Positions 7,978-17,400 of a stretch of 64,000 nucleotides of DNA are shown piece by piece. The notes under the pieces are model-generated. The model made no database searches. It was not told where the DNA came from and was given only the letters and a program-made list of their open reading frames with translations. A program made the translations under genes and the position numbers. The DNA is taken from contig NZ_OX636706.1 of the NCBI RefSeq assembly GCF_951793255.1, positions 2,829,501 to 2,893,500 of the forward strand, read 5' to 3'. Each line of letters starts with the position of its first letter. Positions within the stretch are counted from its first letter, which is position 1. The stretch is from Desulfovibrio piger (GTDB lineage: Bacteria > Desulfobacterota > Desulfovibrionia > Desulfovibrionales > Desulfovibrionaceae).

Positions 7978-9271
7978 TTAGAACGTGTATCCGATGGTGG
8001 CGGAATAGATATTGGCCACCGTGTTCCGGCTGTTCCCCGTGCTGACATTCCCCACGGACGAACGGATGCCGGAGGCATCGGTCTCCGAATAGTCCAGGCT
8101 GTGCACCCAAAGATGGGCATAAGCCAGATCGAGCGTCCAGTTGCCCCACTGGAAGCCCGCGCCCACACTGACGCCCGTGCGGCCGTGGCTGGGGACCATG
8201 AAGTCCGCGTGCGCCTCGTTGGTGACCGGCGTCTCGTACCAGATGCCCGCCACGCAGGGCCAGCCAGTCCAGGGGCTCATATTCCACGCTGGCGTTGAAG
8301 TTCCAGCCGTCACGCCACTTTTTATGATTGATGGACTGGAAATCGGAATCGAAATAAATGTTCATGGAATCGTAGGTGGACCAGCGGGTGAAGACGGTCC
8401 CCACCTCGAAGCTCAGATTCTCCAGCGGGCGGTAGGCCAGGCCCACGGCAAAGGAATCGGGCAGATGCACCGTGCTGTGCACATCGGTATCGATGGTGTG
8501 CGGCACCTGTCCTTGGTCGGCCAGCATATTGCTATGATGCCGGGAAAAATCCGCCGAACCGGCGATATTGAGCGTGACCGGACTTTTGTAGGAAAAGCCC
8601 AGCGACAGCTCGTCGGTCATGCGCAAGTGCGCCCCCACCTGGGCCCCCACGCCCCAGCCCGTACCGTTGAGCGTCATCTTGCTGTCTTCCCCTCTGCTGG
8701 GGATGTAGCCGATATACTGCATGCTGGGGATCTGCTGTCCCATGGCAAAGCTGGCATGCATGATCTCCACGCCCGCCGAAAGGGACAGGACATCGTTGAC
8801 CTTCAGGGCCACGGTGGGCACGAGGGAAAAGGTCTGGAAATTGATGTTGGTCAGGTTGTACCGTCCCGTCCAGTTATCGGCAAATTCATTGCCGAGGCCG
8901 AAACGCGAGAACAGGCCCAGGCCCAGCCAGAAGCGGTCGTTCAGCTGATGGGTGATGTAGGCGTGCGGGGCAGCCCAGATATGGGGCTTGGTGGTCGTGG
9001 ACGTGTGGCTGCCGTCGGCCAGATCCAGGTCGATGGTACCCATGGGCGCGATGGCGGCAAAACCGCCCATGACGTGCGTGCCCGGCAGCTGGGTGATGCC
9101 CGCCGCATTGTAGGCGATGGCCGAGGGATCGTCCGCGCGTCCCACCATGCCGCCTGCCAGCGAAAGACCTCGCGAGCTCCATTCCGTCAGGGCGAAACCT
9201 TCGGCCCCTGCCGTCGTCACCTGGCATGCCCACAGAAGGCAGACGGCAAGCGCGACATACAATTTTTTCAT
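7978..9271 (-). pseudogene. FadL/OmpP1-type outer-membrane protein gene, frameshifted
   Basis: Encodes a long-chain-fatty-acid-transporter-like beta-barrel. The N-terminus MKKLYVALAV with AGA|EG cleavage is a Sec signal peptide, and the mature part begins GFALTEWSSRG.SLAGG, the FadL family opening with NAAGITQLPGT. From the start to about 8253 the frame is intact (about 340 codons, ending EPLDWLALR). The expected continuation (AGIWYETP..., ending IYSATIGYTF with the terminal Phe of outer-membrane proteins) lies one base out of frame, between about 8250 and the TAA at 7978. Removing one G in the GTGGCGGG run at 8249-8253 restores one reading frame of about 431 codons. It is either a recent mutation or phase-variable state, or a sequencing error. 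A GGGGGA Shine-Dalgarno precedes the start. Confidence 0.85.
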
Positions 9272-9346
9272 AGATATCCCCCACAAAAATAGTTCGGGGC
9301 GCAGCAAAAGATCCTTCCCCGCAACATGCAGTATCAATACAGATGT

Positions 9347-9361
9347 CTAGTGTTACGCTAG
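9347..9361. promoter_or_regulatory. Operator-like dyad upstream of the FadL-type gene
   Basis: CTAGTGTTACGCTAG is a 15-bp dyad with one mismatched pair, located 76 bp upstream of the porin start. It resembles the site of a dimeric regulator, but the regulator is unknown. A TTGACT on the minus strand lies at 9379-9384, so the dyad would overlap the -10 region. The rest of 9272-9610 shows no gene. Confidence 0.35.
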
Positions 9362-9610
9362 AGTGCAACGCTTTTGAAAGTCAAGCTGTTTTGCCGGGCT
9401 TCCCGGCGCTGCCGCAGAGAACGCCAACGCGGCATGGCCCGTACGTACTTATCCGGGGATACCGGACCACGATATCGCGAAGATGTCCCGGTTGAAGCCG
9501 CTGGCGGAGAACCGCCGCTATGTCGGATGAAGGTCTTTGATAAGGATGCCGGACCAGAGAAGAGGGCTCCCCGGGCCCTGATGAGAGTCCCCTGATCCGT
9601 ATGCCTGTAT

Positions 9611-9646
9611 ACCAAAAAGGGCCCTCCCCATATGGGGAGGGCCCTT
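9611..9646 (-). terminator. Terminator of grpE
   Basis: A perfect 30-nt palindrome at 9617-9646 (arms AAGGGCCCTCCCCAT / ATGGGGAGGGCCCTT) is followed on the minus strand by TTTTTGG. It lies 25 bp after the grpE stop. Confidence 0.9.
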
Positions 9647-9671
9647 CCGGCTGTCTTGCGGATAACGGCGC

Positions 9672-10268
9672 TTAGCCCTGCTTGATCATGACCTTGGCCG
9701 GGCGCAGCAGACGCTCGCCCAGCTTGTAGCCGCTCTGCAGAACGCGGGCCACGGCCCCGGCTTCCACATCGGCCTCGGCATCAAAGCCCACAGCTTCGTG
9801 CAGTTCGGGCGTGAAGGCCTCACCGGCCGTGCCTACGGGGGTCAGACCGTGACGCGCCACGGCCTCCAGCAGCAGCTTGCGGGTCATGGCCACGCCCTGG
9901 AGCATGTCCTTGCAGGCCTCGTCCTTGCTGCCGTACTGCAGGGCCAGGTCGAGGTTGTCCAGCGTGGGCAGCAGGTCGCTCATGACCTTTTCCGCCGCAT
10001 AGCGGATCTGTTCCGCGTGCTCGCGCTTCAGGCGCTTCTTGAAGTTATCCATCTCCGCGGCCGCGCGCAGGCGTGCGTCATCGGCATCGCGCTTTTCGGT
10101 GCAGTTGGGGCACACATGTTCGTGGCACAGGCTTTCCAGATTTTCCGGCAGGGTCTGCACGGCGTCCCCGGCATCCCCGGCCTCGGCACCGGCACAGGCC
10201 TCTTCCTGCGCTTCCGTGTTCTGCGTGTCCTTCATATGCATATCATCGTTCTCGTTGTGACGATCCAT
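9672..10268 (-). CDS. grpE: Nucleotide-exchange factor GrpE
   Basis: Co-chaperone that releases ADP from DnaK, 198 aa. It has an acidic disordered N-terminus (about 1-45), a long coiled-coil helix (about 55-110, including ARLRAAAEMDNFKKR, the conserved GrpE region), and the C-terminal beta domain ending LLRPAKVMI. An unusual cluster CHEHVCPNC sits at about residues 48-56, just before the coiled coil, and could bind a metal (inference). dnaK and hrcA are not adjacent. The start is chosen at MDRHNEND, with GGGAGGAACC upstream. Confidence 0.93.
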   Translation of the reverse strand: MDRHNENDDMHMKDTQNTEAQEEACAGAEAGDAGDAVQTLPENLESLCHEHVCPNCTEKRDADDARLRAAAEMDNFKKRLKREHAEQIRYAAEKVMSDLLPTLDNLDLALQYGSKDEACKDMLQGVAMTRKLLLEAVARHGLTPVGTAGEAFTPELHEAVGFDAEADVEAGAVARVLQSGYKLGERLLRPAKVMIKQG

Positions 10269-10309
10269 GGTTCCTCCCAGAAATGCACCGGCGTTGTGCC
10301 GGCTAGTAT

Positions 10310-10338
10310 TGAGTAAATACGCACTGCCGTACTGTCAA
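10310..10338 (-). promoter_or_regulatory. Candidate promoter of grpE
   Basis: On the minus strand TTGACA (10333-10338), a 17-bp spacer and TACTCA (10310-10315). It lies about 45 bp upstream of the grpE start, and a CCGGC/GCCGG hairpin (10288-10303) sits in the leader. No CIRCE element was found. Confidence 0.5.
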
Positions 10339-10377
10339 GGGGCTGACACCCCGGCAACGGCCTCCTGCACGGAAGTC

Positions 10378-10406
10378 TCGACATTGGCGCACGCCTTCGC
10401 TATATT
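10378..10406 (+). promoter_or_regulatory. Candidate promoter of hisD-purC-fabI
   Basis: TCGACA (10378-10383), a 17-bp spacer and TATATT (10401-10406). The leader to hisD is about 60 nt and contains ACGCGC...GCGCGT, followed by a GCGCC/GGCG hairpin and TTCTTTTCTT. Confidence 0.5.
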
Positions 10407-10472
10407 CGTCCGACGCGCAATTCCGCGCGTCCACGCGCCCTCCGGTGGCGTTCTTTTCTTGAGGTATATTCC

Positions 10473-11777
10473 ATGATTTGCCGAATTTTGCACCTGCAGT
10501 CCGAGCAGGAATGGGTCAAGGCCTCGCAGTGGCTCGACGGCCGCTTCAACCCCGGCGACAGCGTTGAGGGCAGCGTGCGCGAGATCCTCGCCAATGTACG
10601 TGAAAAGGGCGATGAGGCCCTGATCGACTATACCCGCCGTTTCGACTGTCCCGAATTTGCCGCGCCCCTGCGCGTCAGCGAGCAGGACATCGCCTGGGCC
10701 GCCGCTTCCATCTCTCCCGAACATCGCGAGCAGATCAGCGAAGCCGCCCACAACATCCGCACCTTCCATAAAGAACAGCTGGAAAAATCCTGGTTCCAGA
10801 CCCGGCCTGACGGCAGCATCCTGGGCCAGCGCGTGCTGCCCGTGGACCGGGTGGGCCTGTATGTGCCCGGCGGCCAGGGCGGCAACACCCCGCTGCTCTC
10901 CAGCATGCTCATGAACGCCATCCCCGCCCTGGTGGCCGGTGTGCCCCGCGTGGCCGTGTGCACCCCGCCCCGCAAAGACGGCACCATCAACCCGCACATC
11001 CTGGCGGCGGCCCACCTGCTGGACATCGACGAGATCTACCGCGTGGGCGGCGCCTGGTCCATCGGCGCCATGGCCTACGGCACCCAGAGCATCGACCCTG
11101 TGGACGTCATCGCCGGTCCCGGCAACATCTATGTGGCCACGGCCAAGCGTCTGGTGCAGGGCACGGTGGGCATCGACATGGTGGCCGGCCCCAGTGAAGT
11201 GCTGGTGGTGGCCGACAGCTCCGCCCGCCCGCACTGGCTGGCCGCGGACATGCTCTCCCAGGCCGAGCACGACATGCTGGCTTCCGCCATCCTGCTCACC
11301 GACGACATCACCCTGGCCGAACAGGTGCAACAGGAGCTGGAAAAGCAGTGCAGCCAGCTGCCCAAGGCCCAGATCGCGGGCAAGTCCCTCATGGACTGGG
11401 GCGCCATCGTTGTGGTGCCCAACATCATGACCGCCGTGGCCATCGCCAACCGCGTGGCTCCCGAGCATCTGGAACTGTGCGTGCGCGATCCCTGGGCCCT
11501 GCTGCCCCACATCCGCCATGCCGGGGCCATCTTCATGGGCCAGCACAGCCCCGAACCCGTGGGGGACTACTTCGCGGGCCCCAACCATGTGCTGCCCACC
11601 CTGCGGACCGCGCGCTTCTCTTCCGCGCTCTCCGTCCAGAACTTCTGCAAAAAAACCAGCATCGTGGCCACTTCGCCGGCCTTCCTGCTGGAAAATGCGC
11701 CTGCCATTGCTTCTCTGGCCCGTCTGGAAGGGCTGGAGGCCCACGCCCGTTCCGTGGAGATCCGCAGCAAGCGCTAG
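10473..11777 (+). CDS. hisD: Histidinol dehydrogenase
   Basis: Zn-dependent, NAD-linked enzyme that oxidises L-histidinol to histidine, the last two steps of histidine biosynthesis; 434 aa. Family motifs are present: VPGGQGG.TPLLSS near residue 130, the GPGN.YV.TAKR signature near 215, SQAEHD near 265 (Zn ligands), PEHLEL near 330, and GDYFAGPNHVLPT near 365. No other his gene is adjacent; it opens a run of unrelated biosynthetic genes on the same strand, with purC 26 bp downstream. The spacing suggests a mixed operon. Confidence 0.96.
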   Translation: MICRILHLQSEQEWVKASQWLDGRFNPGDSVEGSVREILANVREKGDEALIDYTRRFDCPEFAAPLRVSEQDIAWAAASISPEHREQISEAAHNIRTFHKEQLEKSWFQTRPDGSILGQRVLPVDRVGLYVPGGQGGNTPLLSSMLMNAIPALVAGVPRVAVCTPPRKDGTINPHILAAAHLLDIDEIYRVGGAWSIGAMAYGTQSIDPVDVIAGPGNIYVATAKRLVQGTVGIDMVAGPSEVLVVADSSARPHWLAADMLSQAEHDMLASAILLTDDITLAEQVQQELEKQCSQLPKAQIAGKSLMDWGAIVVVPNIMTAVAIANRVAPEHLELCVRDPWALLPHIRHAGAIFMGQHSPEPVGDYFAGPNHVLPTLRTARFSSALSVQNFCKKTSIVATSPAFLLENAPAIASLARLEGLEAHARSVEIRSKR

Positions 11778-11803
11778 TGCCTTAAACAAACTGGATCAAG
11801 ACT

Positions 11804-12700
11804 ATGCACATCACCACCAAGACTGAAATCAGCGCTTACCCGCTGCTGTCCCGCGGCAAGGTCCGCGACATCTATGACATCGACGACAAGACCCTGCTCA
11901 TCGTCACAACCGACCGCATGTCCGCCTTCGATGTCATCATGGACAAGCCCATCCCCTACAAGGGCGTGATCCTGAACCAAATCACCCTGTTCTGGATGGA
12001 CAAGTTCAAGGACATCATCCCCAATCATCTGGTGGAAAGCGATGTGGACCGGTTCCCCGCCGCCCTTGCCCCCTGGAAGGACGAACTTGAAGGGCGTGCC
12101 GTACTGGTCCGCAAGGCAAAGCCCCTGCCTGTGGAATGTATCGTACGCGGCTACATCTCCGGCTCGGGCTGGAAAGACTATCAGAAGACCGGCACGCTCT
12201 GCGGCTATCAGCTGCCTGCCGGCATGCGGGAATCGGACAAGCTTGAAACGGCCCTCTTCACGCCTTCCACCAAGGCCGAGCTGGGCCAGCACGACCAGAA
12301 CATCAGCCCGGAAGAGGCCTCCCGCCTGCTGGGCGAGGACGTGGCCCGCAAGGTCCGGGAGACCACCCTGGCCATCTATGAAGCCGGACGTGCCTATGCC
12401 GCCAGCCGCGGCATCATCGTGGCCGACACCAAGTTCGAATTCGGTTTCGTGGACGGGGAACTGCGCCTCATCGACGAAGTGCTGACCCCCGACTCTTCCC
12501 GCTTCTGGCCCGCGGACCAGTACGAACCAGGCCGCAGCCAGCCCAGCTTCGACAAACAGTACCTGCGCGACTGGCTCACCTCCCAGCCCTGGGACATGCA
12601 GCCGCCTGCGCCTGCCCTGCCTGCCGAGGTCGTGGACGCCACGGCCCGGCGCTACCGTGAGGCCTACCACATCCTGACGGGCAAAGAATTCACCATCTAA
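11804..12700 (+). CDS. purC: Phosphoribosylaminoimidazole-succinocarboxamide synthase
   Basis: ATP-dependent ligase of purine biosynthesis that joins CAIR and aspartate to give SAICAR; 298 aa, the longer form of the family. Recognisable segments are GKVRDIYDIDD near residue 19, TDRMSAFDV near 40, the VRGYISGSGWKDY block near 108, and LIDEVLTPDSSRFW near 220. It lies 26 bp downstream of hisD and 44 bp upstream of fabI. No unusual features. Confidence 0.96.
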   Translation: MHITTKTEISAYPLLSRGKVRDIYDIDDKTLLIVTTDRMSAFDVIMDKPIPYKGVILNQITLFWMDKFKDIIPNHLVESDVDRFPAALAPWKDELEGRAVLVRKAKPLPVECIVRGYISGSGWKDYQKTGTLCGYQLPAGMRESDKLETALFTPSTKAELGQHDQNISPEEASRLLGEDVARKVRETTLAIYEAGRAYAASRGIIVADTKFEFGFVDGELRLIDEVLTPDSSRFWPADQYEPGRSQPSFDKQYLRDWLTSQPWDMQPPAPALPAEVVDATARRYREAYHILTGKEFTI

Positions 12701-12744
12701 CCTGTGGTCACCGTCGCCAAGGCGACTTTTCTGGAGGATATTAC

Positions 12745-13509
12745 ATGCTGCTTCAAGGAAAAAAAGCCCTGATCCTGGGCCTGGCCAACAACAAGAGCAT
12801 CGCTTACGGCATCGCCAATGCCTTCAAGGAACAGGGCGCCCGCCTTGCCTTCAACTATGTGGGCGACGCCATCAAAAAGCGTGTTGAGCCCCTGAGCGAA
12901 GAACTGGGAGGCGAGTTCACCTTCCAGTGTGACGTGACCGACGACGCCCAGATCCAGGCCGCCGCCGACCTGGTCAAGGAAAAGTGGGGCGAGGTGGACA
13001 TCCTGGTCCACTCCGTGGCCTTTGCCAACCGTGAGGACCTGAGCGGCCGCTTCCTGGATACGTCGCGCGCCGGTTTCCATCTGGCCCTGGACATCTCCGC
13101 CTACTCCCTCACCGGCGTCTGCCGCGCTTTCGAGCCCCTGCTGCATGACGGTTCTTCGGTGCTGACCATGACCTACCACGGTTCCACCAAGGTCATCCCC
13201 GGCTACAACATCATGGGCGTGGCCAAGGCCGCTCTGGAAGCTTCCGTGCGCTACCTGTCCTACGACCTGGGCGAAAAGGGCGTGCGCGTCAATGCCCTGA
13301 GCGCCGGCCCCATCAAGACCCTGGCCGCTTCCGCCGTCTCCGGTCTGAAGAACATCTTTACCCGCGTGGAAGAGCACGCTCCCCTGCGCCGCAACGTGAC
13401 CACCGCCGATGTGGGCGGTGCCGCCGTGTTCCTGGCCTCCGAGCTCTCCCACGGCGTGACCGGCGAAGTCATCTACGTGGACAGCGGCTTCAGCCAGCTG
13501 GGCATCTAA
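12745..13509 (+). CDS. fabI: Enoyl-[acyl-carrier-protein] reductase (NADH), FabI type
   Basis: Catalyses the last reduction of each fatty-acid elongation cycle; 254 aa, short-chain dehydrogenase fold. The FabI nucleotide motif is GLANNKSIAYGIA near residue 12, and the active-site segment YNIMGVAKAALE (Tyr-x6-Lys) is near residue 152. The C-terminus YVDSGFSQLGI is typical. An AGGAG-like site (CTGGAGGATATT) precedes the start. It is the third gene of the hisD-purC-fabI run and is followed by a weak terminator. Confidence 0.95.
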   Translation: MLLQGKKALILGLANNKSIAYGIANAFKEQGARLAFNYVGDAIKKRVEPLSEELGGEFTFQCDVTDDAQIQAAADLVKEKWGEVDILVHSVAFANREDLSGRFLDTSRAGFHLALDISAYSLTGVCRAFEPLLHDGSSVLTMTYHGSTKVIPGYNIMGVAKAALEASVRYLSYDLGEKGVRVNALSAGPIKTLAASAVSGLKNIFTRVEEHAPLRRNVTTADVGGAAVFLASELSHGVTGEVIYVDSGFSQLGI

Positions 13510-13523
13510 AACGACCATCAGGC

Positions 13524-13549
13524 GGCTGCCGCGGCAGCCAAGCCTTTTC
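13524..13549 (+). terminator. Probable terminator after fabI
   Basis: A perfect GGCTGCC/GGCAGCC palindrome (13524-13539) followed by AAGCCTTTTCTT. The T-run is short and interrupted, so efficiency is uncertain. A second imperfect stem (CCCGGCA...TGCCGGG) follows at about 13561-13608. Confidence 0.45.
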
Positions 13550-13662
13550 TTGATGCTGACGGCCCGGCAACGGCGGGGCGGGACCATCCCGCTCCCCTGC
13601 CGGGCCTTCCGGTAGCAACGGACGAACTCCGGGACACCCCGGACAGTCTTTCAGGAGATCGT

Positions 13663-13782
13663 ATGGATACCATCTTCATGCTCAATCTGGCCGGCATCGT
13701 GGCCTTCGGTGTGGCCGTGCTGGGCTTTTTTTACATGATGGGCAAAAAAAAGCGTGAAGAAGACAGGGACCGCAAGGACTAG
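13663..13782 (+). CDS. Small single-span membrane protein, 39 aa
   Basis: I do not recognise the family. The product starts MDTIFMLNLAGIVAFG, spans the membrane once (about residues 6-26) and ends in a highly charged tail KKKREEDRDRKD. A perfect AGGAG lies 6 bp before the ATG, which is good evidence of translation. The charged C-terminus after a Lys cluster suggests N-out/C-in topology. A second hydrophobic ORF begins 3 bp after its stop, so the two may be translated together. Function unknown; small subunits of transporters or respiratory enzymes often look like this. Confidence 0.6.
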   Translation: MDTIFMLNLAGIVAFGVAVLGFFYMMGKKKREEDRDRKD

Positions 13783-13785
13783 GCC

Positions 13786-13881
13786 ATGTGGCAAGCCCTG
13801 CTCGTCCTGCTGGTCATCGTCCTTGCCGTGGCCCTGTCCAGGGGCAGGGCCGGGACGCCTTTTCGTCATCACGCCCCGTGA
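13786..13881 (+). CDS. Possible small membrane peptide, 31 aa
   Basis: Starts 3 bp after the preceding small gene; AAGGA within that gene's last codons is about 7 bp before the ATG. The peptide begins MWQALLVLLVIVLAVALSRG, one hydrophobic helix followed by a short basic tail. The hydrophobic composition and coupling are suggestive, but the ORF is very short and not recognised, so it may be spurious. Confidence 0.35.
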   Translation: MWQALLVLLVIVLAVALSRGRAGTPFRHHAP

Positions 13882-13939
13882 GTGGGCAGCTGTGACCATC
13901 TCCGGCGGAAGATGGAGACGAAAAACAGCGATAATAACA

Positions 13940-13963
13940 AGCTGAAATAACAGCTAATTTTTT
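13940..13963 (+). terminator. Weak terminator candidate after the small ORFs
   Basis: AGCTG/CAGCT 5-bp stem with AAATAA loop followed by AATTTTTTAG, in an A+T-rich patch just before the tRNA-Ser gene. Confidence 0.35.
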
Positions 13964-14049
13964 AGAGAAAAAATTTTTTTGCGAAAATTGCGATTTTTTG
14001 CTTGCCAAAGCCGAAGGTTCTGCCTATAAAGAGCAGGTCTTCACGACAC

Positions 14050-14141
14050 GGAGAGGTGTCCGAGTTGGTCGAAGGAGCACGATTGGAAATCGTGTGTACG
14101 TTAAAAGCGTACCAAGAGTTCGAATCTCTTCCTCTCCGCCA
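14050..14141 (+). tRNA. tRNA-Ser (anticodon GGA)
   Basis: 92-nt type II tRNA with encoded CCA. The acceptor arms GGAGAGG and CCTCTCC pair fully; the anticodon stem CACGA/TCGTG encloses TTGGAAA; the long variable arm (TACG...CGTA) is typical of serine; the T arm contains TTCGAAT. A strong terminator follows 11 bp later. Confidence 0.97.
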
Positions 14142-14152
14142 CCGAAAAAATA

Positions 14153-14180
14153 GCCCGCTGAGCAATCAGCGGGTTTTTTC
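14153..14180 (+). terminator. Terminator of tRNA-Ser
   Basis: CCCGCTGA/TCAGCGGG 8-bp stem with a GCAA loop, followed by TTTTTTC. From here to 14422 I see no gene. Confidence 0.92.
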
Positions 14181-14422
14181 GTTTATGGTGTTGCCGGAGC
14201 AGGTGTCCCGGACCGCCCTTTTTCCGCGCCTTCCCGTGTGCAGCATCCGCCCGGGCCGCCCTTTCACCTTCGCCCTTCGCTCTTCCCCTCCCCATCCGTT
14301 TGCAATCCCCGACGATATTTGTCACATTTTCTTCTTTCATACAGGGGGACGACCCGGCATATCCGTGCGACCGCTGGCCGCCGCCAGTGCCGCCCGCATC
14401 TCCAGCAATAGAGGGAACCGTC

Positions 14423-17400
14423 ATGTGCGCCACCAGACATTCGGCCAATGCCGTCACCACTTCCGGCCCGGACAAGCAAGCGTCCTGGCTGTTCGACCTG
14501 CAGGACCATCAGCTGATCCAGCTGGTCAACAGTTTCGTGGCCGCCCGCAACATGTCCATGAGCCTGGCCCAGCCTGAAGAAGGCCTGCATCCGCGCGGCA
14601 TCATCAAGCTGACCACGGACCCCGGCATGCGCATCGCCCGCGCCGTCATCATCCTGCTGGAGAGCCTGGAGGCCCGCGGCCCGCAGGAGCGCCTGCAGGC
14701 CCTGCGCCGTCTGCATGACGAGGTCCTCTACTCCGCCCTTTCCAGCCTGCAGAAGAATACGGCCCGCGTCCTGATCCAGATCATGAAAGACCTGGTCCGC
14801 GCCGCGCCGCACGTCCATATCCAGCTGCCGCTGGCCCACGATTTCTACCAGGCGGTGCGCGGCACGCCCCACGTCATCCGCTCGCTGCTGCGCCGCTATC
14901 ATCTGCTGGAGATGCCCGAAGCCTGGAACCAGCAGGCCTTCGACCACCACGTCCATGATGCCAACACCAAGGGCCGCAAGAGCCCCACGCATCTGGTCAT
15001 GGATGCCTGGCTCAAGGGCCTGCGCTTCATCACGGTGGTCTACTACAATACCGTGGACCCCGAAGCCGCCAGCGAACTGCTGCGCGCGGCCCGCATCATG
15101 GGCATCACCGTGCGCATCGGCATCGAGTTCCGGGCCACCTTCCATGACAAGCTCATCGAATTCACCTGGTCGCCGCTCAACGTCCACAGCAGCCGGGCCT
15201 TCATCAAATTGCTCCAGCGCCCGGACATCGCGGCCATCCTCAAGGAATACGCCACGGTGAACCAGTGGATGCGCCAGCATGTCCTGCGCCTGCTCCAGGC
15301 CTGGAACCAGAAGCACGCGGCCACCCTGGCCCGCAAGCTGGAAGTCCCGCCCCCGCCCCCGCTGGATGCGGACGCCTTTCTGGCTTTCGTGGGCCAGCGC
15401 CAGCCTTCGTCCCTGCATCTGGCCGAATACATCCTCCAGCAATGGCAGCCTGCCCTGGAACAGGCTCTGGAAGAGCTCCGCAACGATCCCCGGCGGAACG
15501 GCACGGATGAGGAAGCCGCCCGCCTGCGCGCCCGTCTGGAAGCCATGGAAGGCCTCATGCCCGACAGCCTGCGCCAGGAATGGCTGGGGCCGCAGGCCAA
15601 CCCGGATATCCTGTTCCCCGTGACTCCCCACAAGGATCTGCCCCCTGTGCTGCTGCGCGATCCCGAAGTCCTTTTGCAGTCCCTGGTGCCCCTGCACCCC
15701 TGCCAGATGATCCTGGGCCTGGAAGGGCTGAACGTACAGGACACGCTGGAACTGCTCTGGCGCGGCAAGGGGCTCATCACCCATCTGGAACTGTTCAACC
15801 TGCGCACCTGGTCCAAGGGCCAGCTGCCGCATATCGAGGCCATCAACGAGCTGCAGCGGGCCATCAACGAGGGCAGCCCCCTGCGCCTCAAGCAGGTTGT
15901 CCGCCGGATCGTGCAGGACGAACCCGCGGATTCGCCCCGCCGGGACCTGCTGCTGGAAGTGCAGGACAACCTGACCCAGCTGCGGAGTTTTTACGAGCTC
16001 TCGTGGCTCGGCTCGCGCATCGGCACGGACTCCACCAGCCGTTCGCACATGACGCACGGCATGGGCCTTGTCTTCACCGAGACCCTGCCCCCGCAGGCCC
16101 GGGCCGCCCTGCGCCATGAAAAGAGCGGCCAGCGTCTGACCCTGCCCGTGCATACCGACATCTACGGCTTCACCCATTATCACGAGCCCGCGACCCTGCC
16201 GCGCTGGCTCCAGGCCCTGCGCCGCCTGCCCCTGCTGCACCATCTGGGCTGTCGCGTGGTCCGTGGCTGGGAGCTGGAAAAAAAGACCACCACCATCAGC
16301 CCCGACGGCGGCAACCTGGTGACCCTTGGCGGCGTGGACTCCCGCGGCATCAACGCGGAACAGCACGATCCCGTGAGCATGATGCGCGATGCCGCCACCC
16401 CCTGGAACGTCCACTACTTCAACAGCAATCTGGTGAACGTGCTCAAGGTGCTGCTGGGCTTCATCCCCGCGCAGTGGGCCTTCTGGTACGTGGACAGCTG
16501 GTGGATCCTGACCTGGATCGGCGCCCTGCTCTGGTTCGCCATCACGGCCGTGCGCAATGTCCTGCAATCCATGGTGGGCGGCGGGGCCTTCTGCCGCTCC
16601 ATGCTCCTGCCCTGGAACCGCTATGTGAGCTGGAGCCGCATGGCGGACTCCCTGCTCTACACGGGCATATCCGTCCCCCTGCTGGAGGTGGTCGTCCGCA
16701 TGTGGCTGCTGGAGGACTGGCTCGGCATCACGGTCCAGAACAACGAGCTGGCGGTCTATACGGTCATCGCCATGATCAACAGCGTCTACATATCAGGGCA
16801 CAACATCTTCCGCGGCCTGCCCAAGGAAGCTGTCGTGGGCAACCTGTTCCGCAGCGCCATCTCCATCCCCCTGTCCATCGTGCTGGGCAAGGGCCTGCTG
16901 GTCTGCTTCGTCTGGCTGGGCATCGCCGACCCGGTGGGCGCCCTGCAGAACTGCGCCGCCATCGTCTCCAAGTGCTCCTCGGACATCGTGGCCGCCGTCA
17001 TCGAAGGTTTTGCGGACCGCAACATGTATCTGCGCATGCGCACTCTGGAGTACGACAGCAAGTTCAGCCAGATATTCAACAATCTCGTGAAACTGGCCCT
17101 GCTCTTCCCCCAGGCCACCATCCGGCGCCTGATGCAGGAGCAGCCCCGCGAGTTCTGGCAGCAGCTTTTGGAAAAGGACCCCAACGCCGCCCGGCAGGCC
17201 ATCGTCCATCTGCTCGACCTGATGTACATGTGGTACTATCTGCCCCGTTCGCACGACATCTTCTGGCGTCGTCTGGGCAGCATGCCCACGGAAGAAGTGG
17301 AAGGCATCCTGGCCCTGCATTCCCTGCTGCGCCTGCAACGCGAGATCTCCAGCCAGGTCCTCGACGGGCTGCTGGGCGACAACTTCGCCAACGCGCTGGC

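Noticed and set aside
10269..10472. CIRCE or sigma32 control of grpE
   Set aside because: No TTAGCACTC-N9-GAGTGCTAA inverted repeat and no convincing heat-shock -10 were found; only a sigma70-like promoter candidate remains.
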